17,402 bases of DNA from a bacterium (GTDB lineage Bacteria > BMS3Abin14), in NCBI GenBank assembly GCA_029210545.1, contig JARGFV010000051.1, forward strand, positions 1-17,402, read 5' to 3'. Below the pieces are notes generated by a model, which searched no databases, was not told the DNA's origin, and worked only from the letters and a program-made list of their open reading frames with translations. Made by a program: the position numbers and the translations under genes. This document shows, in pieces, positions 1 through 8,736 of the stretch. Positions within the stretch are counted from its first letter, which is position 1; each line of letters starts with the position of its first letter.

Positions 1-83
1 CTCAAAAAAATATGTTCCGACAAACTCCAGCTAGGAGTCTGTGCCCTCCCTGTTAAAAAACAGGGAGGTTCTCCGACGAACTC
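1..83. other. Intergenic hairpin region downstream of rpsR
   Basis: This short gap lies after the rpsR stop and runs to the window edge. It contains a 10-bp perfect stem (45-54 with 59-68, AAAA loop). That stem sits inside a second inverted repeat, CTAGGAGT at 31-38 with ACTCCTAG at 80-87, the latter overlapping the rpsR stop codon. A 13-bp direct repeat with one mismatch (16-28 and 72-84) flanks the inner hairpin. A run of seven A at 4-10 would be a U-run on the minus transcript, but it lies about 20 nt beyond the outer stem. The region may therefore be a poor terminator, an mRNA processing site or a repeat. In many bacteria rplI follows rpsR, so this could be an intra-operon attenuator. Confidence 0.5.
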
Positions 84-311
84 CTAGCGTTCAATAGTAA
101 AGGGAAGCAGAGCGATATTTCGTGCTTTCTTGATGGCGGCGGTAAGCTTTCTCTGGTGTTTCGCGCAGTTGCCGGAGATCCTGCTGGGCAGGATCTTTCC
201 TCTTTCCGTAACATACCGCTTCAGCCCCCGGACGTTCTTGTAGTCGATGTCCACAACCTTATCGACACAGAAGTGGCAGACTTTGCGGCGGCGTCCAAAC
301 TTTTTTTTCAT
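84..311 (-). CDS. rpsR: 30S ribosomal protein bS18
   Basis: Ribosomal protein S18, which binds with S6 to the platform of the small subunit. The 75-residue length is normal for the family. The N-terminus is basic (KKKFGRRRK). The protein carries the zinc-ribbon form of S18, with a CHFC pair near residues 12-15 and a later Cys/His pair in GNCAKHQR; many S18 proteins have lost these cysteines. The conserved core ([20 protein letters not shown] region) is intact. The start is ATG with a weak purine-rich site (GGAAAAG) just upstream. It follows ssb by 69 bp in the classic rpsF-ssb-rpsR order and is probably co-transcribed with both. Confidence 0.97.
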   Translation of the reverse strand: MKKKFGRRRKVCHFCVDKVVDIDYKNVRGLKRYVTERGKILPSRISGNCAKHQRKLTAAIKKARNIALLPFTIER

Positions 312-380
312 CTTTTCCGTCCTGTCGTTATATGGATCTCACCCGGTCCAGCCAGTTCGGGGGTCCGGGGATCGATGCTG

Positions 381-779
381 TTAAAAAGGGATATCGGAGT
401 CGTCGAATTCGGGTGTTTCGCTGTCGGAAACGGATCGGGAACTGTCCTGGTCACGTCCTCCAAGAAACTGGAAGTTCTCCCCAACGACCTCCACCTTGCT
501 GCGTTTCTGCCCCTCGTCAGTCTCCCAGCGCCGCTGCTGAAGCCGGCCCTCCACGAGGAGGGGACGGCCTTTCTTCATGTACTCGGCGATTGTCTCAGCC
601 CTTTTTCCGAAGAAAACGATATCGAAAAAGCCCGTTTCCTCCCGGTTCTCGTTATCGACCTTGTACCGCCTGTTGACGGCGAGACTGAAGCTGGCGACAG
701 CGCTGCCGTTGGGTGTGTAGCGCAGTTCGGGATCCCGGGTGAGGTTTCCAATAAGGATAACTCTGTTGTAGTTAGCCAT
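381..779 (-). CDS. ssb: Single-stranded DNA-binding protein
   Basis: SSB coats single-stranded DNA during replication, repair and recombination, and recruits partner proteins through its C-terminal tip. The protein has 132 residues. An OB-fold starts with MANYNRVILIGNLTRDPE and covers about residues 1-105. A short Ser/Asp/Glu-rich linker follows, then the canonical acidic tip DDSDIPF. A longer open frame reaches to 851, but the extra N-terminal residues overlap rpsF and do not resemble SSB, so I chose the ATG at 779. The rpsF stop codon ends one base before this start, and GGAAGG in the last rpsF codons is its ribosome-binding site. Translation is therefore probably coupled to rpsF. Confidence 0.97.
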   Translation of the reverse strand: MANYNRVILIGNLTRDPELRYTPNGSAVASFSLAVNRRYKVDNENREETGFFDIVFFGKRAETIAEYMKKGRPLLVEGRLQQRRWETDEGQKRSKVEVVGENFQFLGGRDQDSSRSVSDSETPEFDDSDIPF

Positions 780-780
780 A

Positions 781-1134
781 TCAACCTTCCACCATGGTAA
801 GGGTGGGATCTTCCACGAGCTGAGGCCTTGCCTTGGCGGTTTCCTCAACATCGTCCACTTTTACCGTCATGTACCGGATGTTCTGGTCCTGGATCCTGAG
901 GTTCCTCTCGAGCTCGGCGACAGTCCCGGGCAGACCGGTATACAGGAGGTAGATGAATTGACCCCGGGTATGGCCCTGGACCGTGTAGGCCAGTTTCCGG
1001 TTTCCCCAGTGGTCTGCCTTGGTCATCTCACCGCCGTTCTCGGTGATGATGGCCGAATAGCTCTCGATGGTTCCCTGCACATCCTCCTCGGTGAGGTCGG
1101 GGTGCAGGATGCAGATAGTTTCGTAGCCTTTCAA
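781..1134 (-). CDS. rpsF: 30S ribosomal protein bS6
   Basis: Ribosomal protein S6, partner of S18 in the small-subunit platform. The 117-residue product starts KGYETICILHPDLTEEDV and contains the family's GNRKLAYTVQGHTRGQFIYL core. A short charged C-terminal tail follows. The start codon is TTG: there is no ATG in frame nearby, the alignment begins here, and AAAGGAG lies 7 nt upstream. It is first in the rpsF-ssb-rpsR unit. The leader upstream can fold so as to hide the Shine-Dalgarno sequence, which fits feedback by the S6:S18 complex known in other bacteria. The next gene upstream (hppA) ends in a terminator, so rpsF probably has its own promoter within 1200-1350. Confidence 0.97.
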   Translation of the reverse strand: MKGYETICILHPDLTEEDVQGTIESYSAIITENGGEMTKADHWGNRKLAYTVQGHTRGQFIYLLYTGLPGTVAELERNLRIQDQNIRYMTVKVDDVEETAKARPQLVEDPTLTMVEG

Positions 1135-1141
1135 TAGGTGT

Positions 1142-1198
1142 CTCCTTTCGGGCTACAGCCCCCGTACGACGGAAGGTTCCGATGACGGGAGCAAGGAG
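1142..1198 (-). promoter_or_regulatory. rpsF leader, possible S6:S18 autoregulatory fold
   Basis: On the minus-strand transcript, CTCCTT (1198-1193) can pair with AAGGAG (1147-1142), which is the rpsF Shine-Dalgarno sequence. Nested inside are CCCGT (1189-1185) with ACGGG (1165-1161), then CGGAA (1181-1177) with TTCCG (1174-1170). A CCCGAAAG segment (1153-1146) lies at the junction. Established knowledge: S6:S18 binds a structured rpsF leader containing a conserved CCG in several phyla. That this leader is such a site is inference from position, nested helices and the CCG segment. Confidence 0.4.
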
Positions 1199-1353
1199 TT
1201 AAAGGTCGGCCCGCAGAGGGGCTCGGTCATAAATGTGGAACAGATTAACTAGCACATTTAATAAGGGTGCGCAAGGAGGGGAGGGGACGATCTCGAAGTT
1301 TACGGTTCACAGTTTCAAGCCAGAGCGTATGCGACGTTTAATCTTTGATAGAG
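1199..1353. other. Upstream region of rpsF, no gene seen
   Basis: There is no convincing coding sequence here. It should hold the rpsF promoter. On the minus strand TTGCGC (around 1274-1269) is followed after 17 nt by the AT-rich TAGTTAAT, a weak match that I do not call as a promoter. An inverted repeat with 8-bp arms, TAAATGTG (1230-1237) and CACATTTA (1253-1260), overlaps this AT-rich stretch and could be an operator. Confidence 0.4.
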
Positions 1354-1755
1354 TCGCAAAAAGTCCAATCCGGGACTTTTCGTGACCCACTAATATCCTG
1401 GGGAAAGGGAAAAGCGTCGTTTTCCCTTTCCTTACGGGGACTTCTGATAATCGCAAAAGATCCTGGTGGGACTTTTGCTCAACGGGAACCGAAAAGCGTG
1501 GTTTTCGGTTCCCTCACGGGGGCTGCTGTAATATCGCCAAAGTCCGGGTAAGACTTTGGCTCAACGGGAACCGAAAAGCGTGGTTTTCGGTTCCCTCACG
1601 GATCGAACACACAGCCATTGGCACTCGATCCGGGCGCCTCTCCCAGGCGCGGCTGCTTTTGCCGGTCATCGATCCGGGCGCCCTTCCCAGGCGCGGCTAT
1701 TCATTGATTTGGGCGCCCCGCGCGGGGCGCGTTGATGACTTTTTTCGAAGTCAAC
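1354..1755 (+). repeat. Composite palindromic element, copy 1 (expanded)
   Basis: An intergenic element of about 400 bp, bounded by TCGCAAAAAGTC (1354-1365) and its reverse complement with one mismatch (1737-1748). From the left it holds an A-type hairpin (arms around 1358-1381), a B hairpin with 12-bp arms (1402-1413 with 1420-1431, loop GCGTCG), then two A-like plus C-type hairpins. The C hairpins have 12-bp arms at 1484-1495/1502-1513 and 1566-1577/1584-1595, loop GCGTGG. Two 29-bp GC-rich units follow (1626-1654 and 1670-1698, 27 of 29 identical), then an 18-bp GC palindrome (1713-1730) and the right end. Copies 2 and 3 share the left end and B hairpin; copy 2 also shares the right end. 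No transposase is present. Confidence 0.8.
1477..1601 (+). repeat. 43-bp direct repeat inside element copy 1
   Basis: Positions 1477-1519 and 1559-1601 are identical over 43 bp, 82 bp apart. Each contains the C-type hairpin with stem GGGAACCGAAAA and its complement. The identity points to a recent tandem duplication of an A-plus-C hairpin unit within the element. Confidence 0.85.
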
Positions 1756-1797
1756 ATTCTTGCTTTGAACAGATATTTCCACATTCAAACTATTGCG

Positions 1798-1827
1798 AAA
1801 AAAAAGGGCTGACCTTTCGGTCAGCCC
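1798..1827 (-). terminator. Rho-independent terminator of hppA
   Basis: GGGCTGACC (1806-1814), loop TTTC, GGTCAGCCC (1819-1827): a perfect 9-bp GC-rich stem. On the minus-strand transcript it is followed directly by eight U (A-run 1798-1805). It lies about 60 nt past the hppA stop and ends the rplY-pth-hppA transcript before the repeat element and rpsF. Confidence 0.93.
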
Positions 1828-1889
1828 CTGGGTTCTAACTGTTAACCGTAAACAGTTAACATCTTCGAAATGACGAAGTCAGCTCGAAG

Positions 1890-3895
<2,006 letters not shown>

Positions 3896-3899
<4 letters not shown>

Positions 3900-4477
3900 G
3901 TTCCCTCCTTAAGTTCGGTGATCCTCACTGTTGCAGGATCGGTGATCCCCTCAAAAACCACTTTCTCTGCCAGCCCGACGGCTCTTTCGACCGCCTTTTC
4001 AACCACCGGCAGCTCTGCTTCCGTAAAAGGCGTGAGAACATACTCGCTCTCAGCCTTGTCCCTTTCTTCGGGCCGTCCGATTCCCAGACGGATCCTCGGG
4101 AACTGATCGGCGCCGAGGCACTCGACCATAGACTCCATGCCCCGGTGGCCCGCCGTCGAACCCCGCGGACGGTACCTGACGGTACCGAGGGGCAGGTCAA
4201 GATCGTCCACGAGGACCAGGATCTTTTCGGCCGGGACGCCCTCCCGCCTTGCAAGGGGAGCGATGACCTCCCCGCTGCGGTTCATGTAGGCGAGAGGCCT
4301 GGCGAGGAGGATGGTCTCTCCACGGCGCCTGCCCTTCCCGGTTTCCAGGTTGCGTTCCGCCTGGACAATGGGGATCTTCCAGCGTCCGGACAGGGCGTCC
4401 AACACCAGGAACCCCAGGTTGTGCCGGGTTTTTTCATATTCGGGACCGGGGTTGCCCAATCCCGCGATAAGCCACAT
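3896..4477 (-). CDS. pth: Peptidyl-tRNA hydrolase
   Basis: Cleaves peptidyl-tRNA released from stalled ribosomes and so recycles tRNA. At 193 residues it has normal length. The family signatures are present: GLGNPG with Asn9, TRHNLGF with the catalytic His19, YMNRSG with Asn66, and DDLDLPLG with Asp92. The fourth conserved position (Asn114 in E. coli, in a GGHNG motif) reads GHRG here, with Arg112; I take this as a lineage variant rather than loss of function. It starts 20 bp after rplY with only a weak ribosome-binding site and ends in a 4-bp overlap with hppA. The rplY-pth adjacency is common in proteobacteria. Confidence 0.95.
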
Positions 4478-4497
4478 CCAGATCCCGGAAAAGAGGT

Positions 4498-5169
4498 TTA
4501 CTCTTCTCCGGCTTCCTCCCCGGGTTCGGTCTTCGAGGCGGCTTCGGCTGCGCCCTCCTCCGGGACCTCGCCCTCTTCGAGCTCTTCGGCTTCCGGCTCT
4601 TCCGTGACACCGACCACGGTGAGGATGGTGAAGTTCGTGTCGTAGGGGATCCTGACCCCCTCCGGTATATCGATGGAAGCGACGTGGACAACATCCCCGA
4701 TCTCGAGATCACTGATGTCAACGGTGAGGGTGTGGGGGATACTGCCGGGAAGGCAGAATACCTCAAGCTGCCTTCTCTTCATCTCCAGGATCCCGCCCAT
4801 CTTGACGCCTCTCGGAGTGCCGACGGTCTCGATGGGCACCATGACGGAAAGCTCCTGGTCCATGGCCACCTCGAACAGGTCCATGTGCAGGACTTCTTCC
4901 CGGTAAGGGTGTCTCTGGATCTCCTTGATCAGGATGTTGCGCTTGAAGCTCTCTTTCCCCTCGTCCATGACTTCCAGTTCCAGGATTTTGGTCCTGGCGC
5001 CGGGCCCGGCGAGAAGCTTGTTGATCTCGTGCGCGTCGAGGGTCAGGGACAACCCTTCCTTGCCCTGTCCGTAAAGGACGGCAGGGATACGGCCGGACTG
5101 GCGCAGCTTGCGGGCTGTCCCCTTGCCGGCATCCTCCCTCGCCTCCGCTACGATCTTTATTGTCGTCAT
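4498..5169 (-). CDS. rplY: 50S ribosomal protein bL25, Ctc (TL5) form
   Basis: Binds 5S rRNA in the large subunit; the long Ctc/TL5 form is also linked to stress responses in some bacteria. The 223-residue product has an N-terminal 5S-binding domain (about residues 1-92, with RKLRQSGRIPAVLYG), then a beta-rich TL5-type domain to about 187. The last 35 or so residues are a Glu/Ala-rich acidic tail. The start is ATG, with GGAGG about 10 nt upstream. A terminator behind prs separates it from the gene before it, so it probably has its own promoter. The leader holds a terminator-like hairpin, listed separately. Confidence 0.95.
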   Translation of the reverse strand: MTTIKIVAEAREDAGKGTARKLRQSGRIPAVLYGQGKEGLSLTLDAHEINKLLAGPGARTKILELEVMDEGKESFKRNILIKEIQRHPYREEVLHMDLFEVAMDQELSVMVPIETVGTPRGVKMGGILEMKRRQLEVFCLPGSIPHTLTVDISDLEIGDVVHVASIDIPEGVRIPYDTNFTILTVVGVTEEPEAEELEEGEVPEEGAAEAASKTEPGEEAGEE

Positions 5170-5192
5170 GCTGGTGTTTCCTCCTTTTCAAC

Positions 5193-5240
5193 AGACCCGA
5201 AATCCATTAAAAACCCTGCATGCCTGCGGAATGCGGGTCT
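5193..5240 (-). promoter_or_regulatory. Possible attenuator in the rplY leader
   Basis: On the minus transcript ACCCGCAT (5238-5231) can pair with ATGCAGGGT (5221-5213, one bulged A). The stem is followed directly by five U (5213-5209), so it has the form of an intrinsic terminator. The same upstream strand, AGACCCG (5240-5234), is also a perfect 7-bp complement of CGGGTCT (5199-5193), so the terminator and a second helix exclude each other. This is inferred regulation. L25 is known to control its own leader in gammaproteobacteria, but by a different RNA. Confidence 0.4.
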
Positions 5241-5282
5241 AGCATTTGAATTTCGCTCGATCCTTCATGATGTTCAGTTAGT

Positions 5283-5288
5283 ATCATA
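5283..5288 (-). promoter_or_regulatory. Candidate -10 box for rplY
   Basis: The minus strand reads TATGAT (5 of 6 to TATAAT) just after the prs terminator. A good -35 box is not visible at 16-18 bp, where the terminator lies, so the call rests on the -10 box and on the need for a promoter between the terminator and rplY. Confidence 0.3.
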
Positions 5289-5294
5289 TCTTCT

Positions 5295-5339
5295 AAAAAA
5301 AACCATACAGGAGCCTGCACCGGATTCTCAGACAGGCTC

Positions 5340-5346
<7 letters not shown>
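5295..5346 (-). terminator. Rho-independent terminator of prs
   Basis: GGAGCCTG (5310-5317) pairs with CAGGCTCC (5333-5340). The stem extends outward to 5304/5346 with one mismatch, so its upstream half includes the prs stop codon. The minus transcript then has eight U (A-run 5295-5302). It ends the tRNA-Gln/prs transcript before rplY. Confidence 0.88.
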
Positions 5347-6281
<935 letters not shown>

Positions 6282-6323
6282 TGCTAACCTGTGCTTTTTA
6301 TAGTGGTGCGGGTTCCGTCATGC

Positions 6324-6398
6324 TGGCTGGGGCGGTAGGATTCGAACCTACAAATGCGGGTTCCAAAGACCCGTGACTTACCGTTTGTCGACGCCCCA
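6324..6398 (-). tRNA. tRNA-Gln (anticodon TTG)
   Basis: A complete cloverleaf of 75 nt with encoded CCA. Acceptor TGGGGCG (5' end at 6398) pairs with CGCCCCA, followed by discriminator G and CCA (6326-6324). The D arm has GAC/GTC, the anticodon stem CGGGT/ACCCG encloses the loop CTTTGGA with anticodon TTG, and the T arm is GTAGG-TTCGAAT-CCTAC. It reads CAA, and CAG by wobble. It sits between spoVG and prs, an order seen in deltaproteobacteria. A promoter lies just upstream. Confidence 0.96.
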
Positions 6399-6410
6399 GT
6401 GCGCCTCTTT

Positions 6411-6440
6411 TTTCTAAACTTCGCAGGATGGACCTGTCAA
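6411..6440 (-). promoter_or_regulatory. Promoter of tRNA-Gln and prs
   Basis: The minus strand has a perfect -35 TTGACA (6440-6435) and, after 18 bp, TAGAAA (6416-6411, 4 of 6 to TATAAT); TTTAGA with a 16-bp spacer is the alternative. The -10 box ends 12 nt before the tRNA 5' end, a distance that gives a short pre-tRNA leader. Confidence 0.65.
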
Positions 6441-6449
6441 AAGTCCATC
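6427..6449. repeat. Dyad across the -35 box of the tRNA-Gln promoter
   Basis: GATGGAC (6427-6433) and GTCCATC (6443-6449) form a perfect 7-bp inverted repeat with the -35 hexamer in its centre, directly after the spoVG stop codon. No U-run follows it, so it is not a normal terminator. It could be an operator or an mRNA 3'-end stem for spoVG. Confidence 0.5.
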
Positions 6450-6450
6450 A

Positions 6451-7047
6451 TTACTCTTCGTAGCCGAACGCCTTCTCCGGATCATCGGTTTGTTCGATGG
6501 TCGGATTTTCTTCGGCGCCTTTCATGGGTTCCCCGGTCTGGGAAGCTTCTTCAGTAGTGCTTTCGGGGGCAGTGCTTTCGGGGGCAGTGCTTTCGAACTC
6601 GGTGTCATTCTCTGGCTCTGCCTCGACCCCGGCTTCCGGGGCGCTGTCTATGGGCTGTTCACTGTCGTCAGCTACTGCATCAGCCGCATCTGGATCATCT
6701 GCATCTGTGTCGGCCGTGTCCGTTACGGGTGCCTCGACCATGGGGGTCGTTTTTTCGGCCTGGTAGTCCTCGGCATCGTAAGATGTGCCTCCGGCCACGT
6801 TCTCTTTCTCGTATACCTCGAGTACGGCGTCCTCGATCATCTTGCGGGTCTCGCTGTTGAGGGGATGGGCTACGTCGCGGAAAGTCCCGTCCTTCCTCTT
6901 CTTGCTGGGCATGGCAATGAAGTATCCCTTGTTGCCGCTGATGACCTTCAAGTCCCGTACGATGAAACAGTTGTTGAAGGTTATTGTCGCATAGGCTTTA
7001 AGTTTGTCCTCGTCCACCGGGAAGACCTTGACGTCAGTGATCTTCAT
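6451..7047 (-). CDS. spoVG: SpoVG-family nucleic-acid-binding protein with long acidic tail
   Basis: SpoVG is a small DNA/RNA-binding regulator, first known from Bacillus sporulation but present in many non-sporulating bacteria including deltaproteobacteria. Residues 1-83 match the family well (MKITDVKVFPVDEDKLKAY, then the FIAMPSKKRKDGTFRDVAHP core). The usual length is about 85-100 residues; this product has 198. The extra 115 residues are rich in Asp, Glu, Ala, Pro and Thr and include an ESTAP repeat. A longer open frame reaches 7389, but that part overlaps ispE and has no family character. ATG at 7047 has GGAAGG upstream and begins the conserved domain. It follows ispE by 46 bp and precedes tRNA-Gln. 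Confidence 0.93.
   Translation of the reverse strand: MKITDVKVFPVDEDKLKAYATITFNNCFIVRDLKVISGNKGYFIAMPSKKRKDGTFRDVAHPLNSETRKMIEDAVLEVYEKENVAGGTSYDAEDYQAEKTTPMVEAPVTDTADTDADDPDAADAVADDSEQPIDSAPEAGVEAEPENDTEFESTAPESTAPESTTEEASQTGEPMKGAEENPTIEQTDDPEKAFGYEE
6556..6595 (-). repeat. 15-bp tandem repeat within spoVG
   Basis: AGTGCTTTCGGGGGC (plus-strand reading) occurs at 6556-6570 and 6571-6585, with a partial third copy at 6586-6595. It is in frame and encodes ESTAP-ESTAP-EST on the minus strand. Such units change number by slippage without breaking the frame. Confidence 0.9.
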
Positions 7048-7093
7048 CCTGAGCACCTTCCTTTCCCCGTTGATCGTGTTGAAGCCCGGTCGC

Positions 7094-7957
7094 TCACGAG
7101 AAGAGGGGCATCGTAATGAACACGGCGCGCCCTCCTCCGGCGAGGAGGCTCGAGGCGGCTTTTTGGGCCACGAACCTGTCCTCAAAAAGGCCGAAAACAG
7201 CCGAACCGCTCCCTGACATCTGCGATGCACCCGCTCCCAGAAGAAGGAGGTCCTCGATGCATCTGCCGATCTCGGGATGCTTATTACTGACGGCAGCTTC
7301 CAGGTCGTTGACGATAAACCCCTGCCATCGGTCCGGAGGCAGTTCTCCCCTCTCGGCCCTTTGAAGTGCGGAAATCCTATATTTCCCATGGTCTTTTGTC
7401 AAACGGAAATTGGAATAGGCCCATCGGGTCGAGACGGAAAAACCCGGAAAAACGATGAGGAAAACGGCCCTGATCCGGGCAGGAGCAGGTGTTACGACCT
7501 CGCCCCTGCCCGAGATGACGGAAGGCGAAGGGTGAAGAAAGAGGGGGACATCAGATCCGATCCGGGCGGCGACCTCTTCCATCTCCATAAGGGACAGCGA
7601 CAGGTTCCACAGGGTATTGAGTCCCATGATGACGGCCGCCGCGTCACTGCTGCCGCCGCCCAGGCCCGCACCGTGGGGGATCCGCTTTTCCAGATCGATG
7701 GAGATCCCCTTCCCGGCTGTTCGCGTTGCCTCCATGATCAGCTGCGCCGCCTGGTAAACGAGGTTCCCTGGACCCGAAGGAACGGTTGGGTCAGAGCATG
7801 TGACGTGAATGCCGGGGTCCGACACCTCGCGGATGGTAATCCTGTCGTAAAGGGAGACCTTCTGGACCAGGCTCTCGATGTCGTGATACCCGTCGGGACG
7901 TTTCCCGAGGACTTTCAAGGTGAGGTTGACCTTCGCCGGAGCGAGGAGGCGGATCAC
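7094..7957 (-). CDS. ispE: 4-diphosphocytidyl-2-C-methyl-D-erythritol kinase
   Basis: Phosphorylates CDP-ME at the 2-hydroxyl in the MEP pathway to isopentenyl diphosphate; it is a cytoplasmic GHMP kinase. The 287-residue product has the substrate-binding N-terminus APAKVNLTLKV with Lys9, the ATP-binding glycine loop PHGAGLGGGSSDAA near 94-107, the catalytic Asp in GSDVP near 134-138, and the C-terminal GHMP motif MSGSGSAVFG. The start is GTG, overlapping the TGA of the lipoprotein gene (GTGA), with GGAGGAG about 7 nt upstream. The lipoprotein/ispE/prs neighbourhood matches the lolB-ispE-prs order of enterobacteria. Confidence 0.96.
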   Translation of the reverse strand: MIRLLAPAKVNLTLKVLGKRPDGYHDIESLVQKVSLYDRITIREVSDPGIHVTCSDPTVPSGPGNLVYQAAQLIMEATRTAGKGISIDLEKRIPHGAGLGGGSSDAAAVIMGLNTLWNLSLSLMEMEEVAARIGSDVPLFLHPSPSVISGRGEVVTPAPARIRAVFLIVFPGFSVSTRWAYSNFRLTKDHGKYRISALQRAERGELPPDRWQGFIVNDLEAAVSNKHPEIGRCIEDLLLLGAGASQMSGSGSAVFGLFEDRFVAQKAASSLLAGGGRAVFITMPLFS

Positions 7958-8736
7958 GGCATCTCCTCCAGATCGATCACCGTGACGTGGCCGGGGATCC
8001 TCAGCTCCAGGTCAGCTTCAGAACCTTTGAAAAGGGCCGCCTGCCTCCACTGACCCTTGAGGGACGCATCGGGGAACGTAAGACTGAAATCCCTGGGCAG
8101 ATATGGGGGGTTTTCCCCGGTATGGACGATAAGGCGCATATCTTTCTCGTGTGCGGTGACCTCTGTAAGAACGGAGTCCGATCCCTTTGCGAAAAGGTAG
8201 TGAAACTGAAGCTGCGTGTCGCCCCACCCCGCCCGCAGGCTTTTCACCCCTGAATCCATGAGACTGGCGCTGGCTTTTGAAACCTCCCCGCCGTCCGGGA
8301 AAACTCCCATAAACAGCGCCGGGATCATGATCGGGTCTACAGGCAGCGGAAATGGAAGGTGGGGATTGACCGATCTGCCCTCAGCCAGGCTCCGGAACGC
8401 TTTTCCCTCTTCGGGATAATAGGCCAGGACCTCTCGCCCATCGCAGGTCATGACCAGGTACGTGCTGCCCCAGGGCCCTGGGATCTCGAGCCGGAACCGG
8501 CCGCCTGGATAGGCCACGATATACGATTTTCCGCGGAAACGCCTTTCGCCCCCTTTAAAATCCATCTCCAGGGTGCCCGATAGCCCCGTCTCAAGGATTG
8601 ACCGGCGTTCCTGGACGGCTTCAAGGAGCGGAGTGTGGTCAATCGTCGCGATCGGGCGGAGCTGTCGGGGCGCGCACGCGGAACCTGACAGGATGTTCAG
8701 CAGCAGCAGGATCGCAAGGCAAGAACCTGTCCTCAT
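7954..8736 (-). CDS. LolB-like outer-membrane lipoprotein
   Basis: A 260-residue predicted lipoprotein. A hydrophobic signal (CLAILLLLNILSGSA) ends at a lipobox with Cys21. The mature part is rich in beta-strand patterns (GTLEMDFKGGERRFRGKSY; FRLEIPGPWGSTYLVM) and ends in a conserved-looking LRIPGHVTVIDL segment, which fits a LolA/LolB or DUF4292-type lipid-binding barrel. LolB accepts lipoproteins from LolA and inserts them in the outer membrane. The neighbour ispE supports this, since lolB precedes ispE in gammaproteobacteria. Sequence identity to true LolB is not obvious by eye, so the role is inference. It overlaps by 4 bp with both the TPR gene upstream and ispE downstream. Confidence 0.7.
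   Translation of the reverse strand: MRTGSCLAILLLLNILSGSACAPRQLRPIATIDHTPLLEAVQERRSILETGLSGTLEMDFKGGERRFRGKSYIVAYPGGRFRLEIPGPWGSTYLVMTCDGREVLAYYPEEGKAFRSLAEGRSVNPHLPFPLPVDPIMIPALFMGVFPDGGEVSKASASLMDSGVKSLRAGWGDTQLQFHYLFAKGSDSVLTEVTAHEKDMRLIVHTGENPPYLPRDFSLTFPDASLKGQWRQAALFKGSEADLELRIPGHVTVIDLEEMP

Larger units (their letters stand above)
1298..1854. repeat. Inverted pair of a 17-mer bracketing the repeat block
   Basis: The 17-mer AACTGTGAACCGTAAAC lies on the minus strand at 1314-1298. The near-identical AACTGTTAACCGTAAAC lies on the plus strand at 1838-1854 (16 of 17 identical). The two are inverted with respect to each other, about 520 bp apart, and enclose the palindromic element and the hppA terminator. 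The right copy is itself part of a small dyad, AACTGTT (1838-1844) with AACAGTT (1851-1857). Confidence 0.5.

Noticed and set aside
1269-1274. -35 box TTGCGC for an rpsF promoter
   Set aside because: The matching -10 hexamer at 17 bp is poor (2 of 6), so I did not call a promoter.
1345-1551. Small plus-strand open frame of 68 codons
   Set aside because: It lies wholly in the hairpin repeat element; its sequence is explained by the repeats.
1354-1755. CRISPR array
   Set aside because: The repeats are few, differ in length, are strong palindromes and have no uniform unique spacers.
6427-6449. Terminator between spoVG and tRNA-Gln
   Set aside because: The stem is present, but no U-run follows on the minus transcript.
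7048-7389. N-terminal extension of spoVG up to 7389
   Set aside because: It overlaps ispE and is not SpoVG-like; the family starts at MKITDV.
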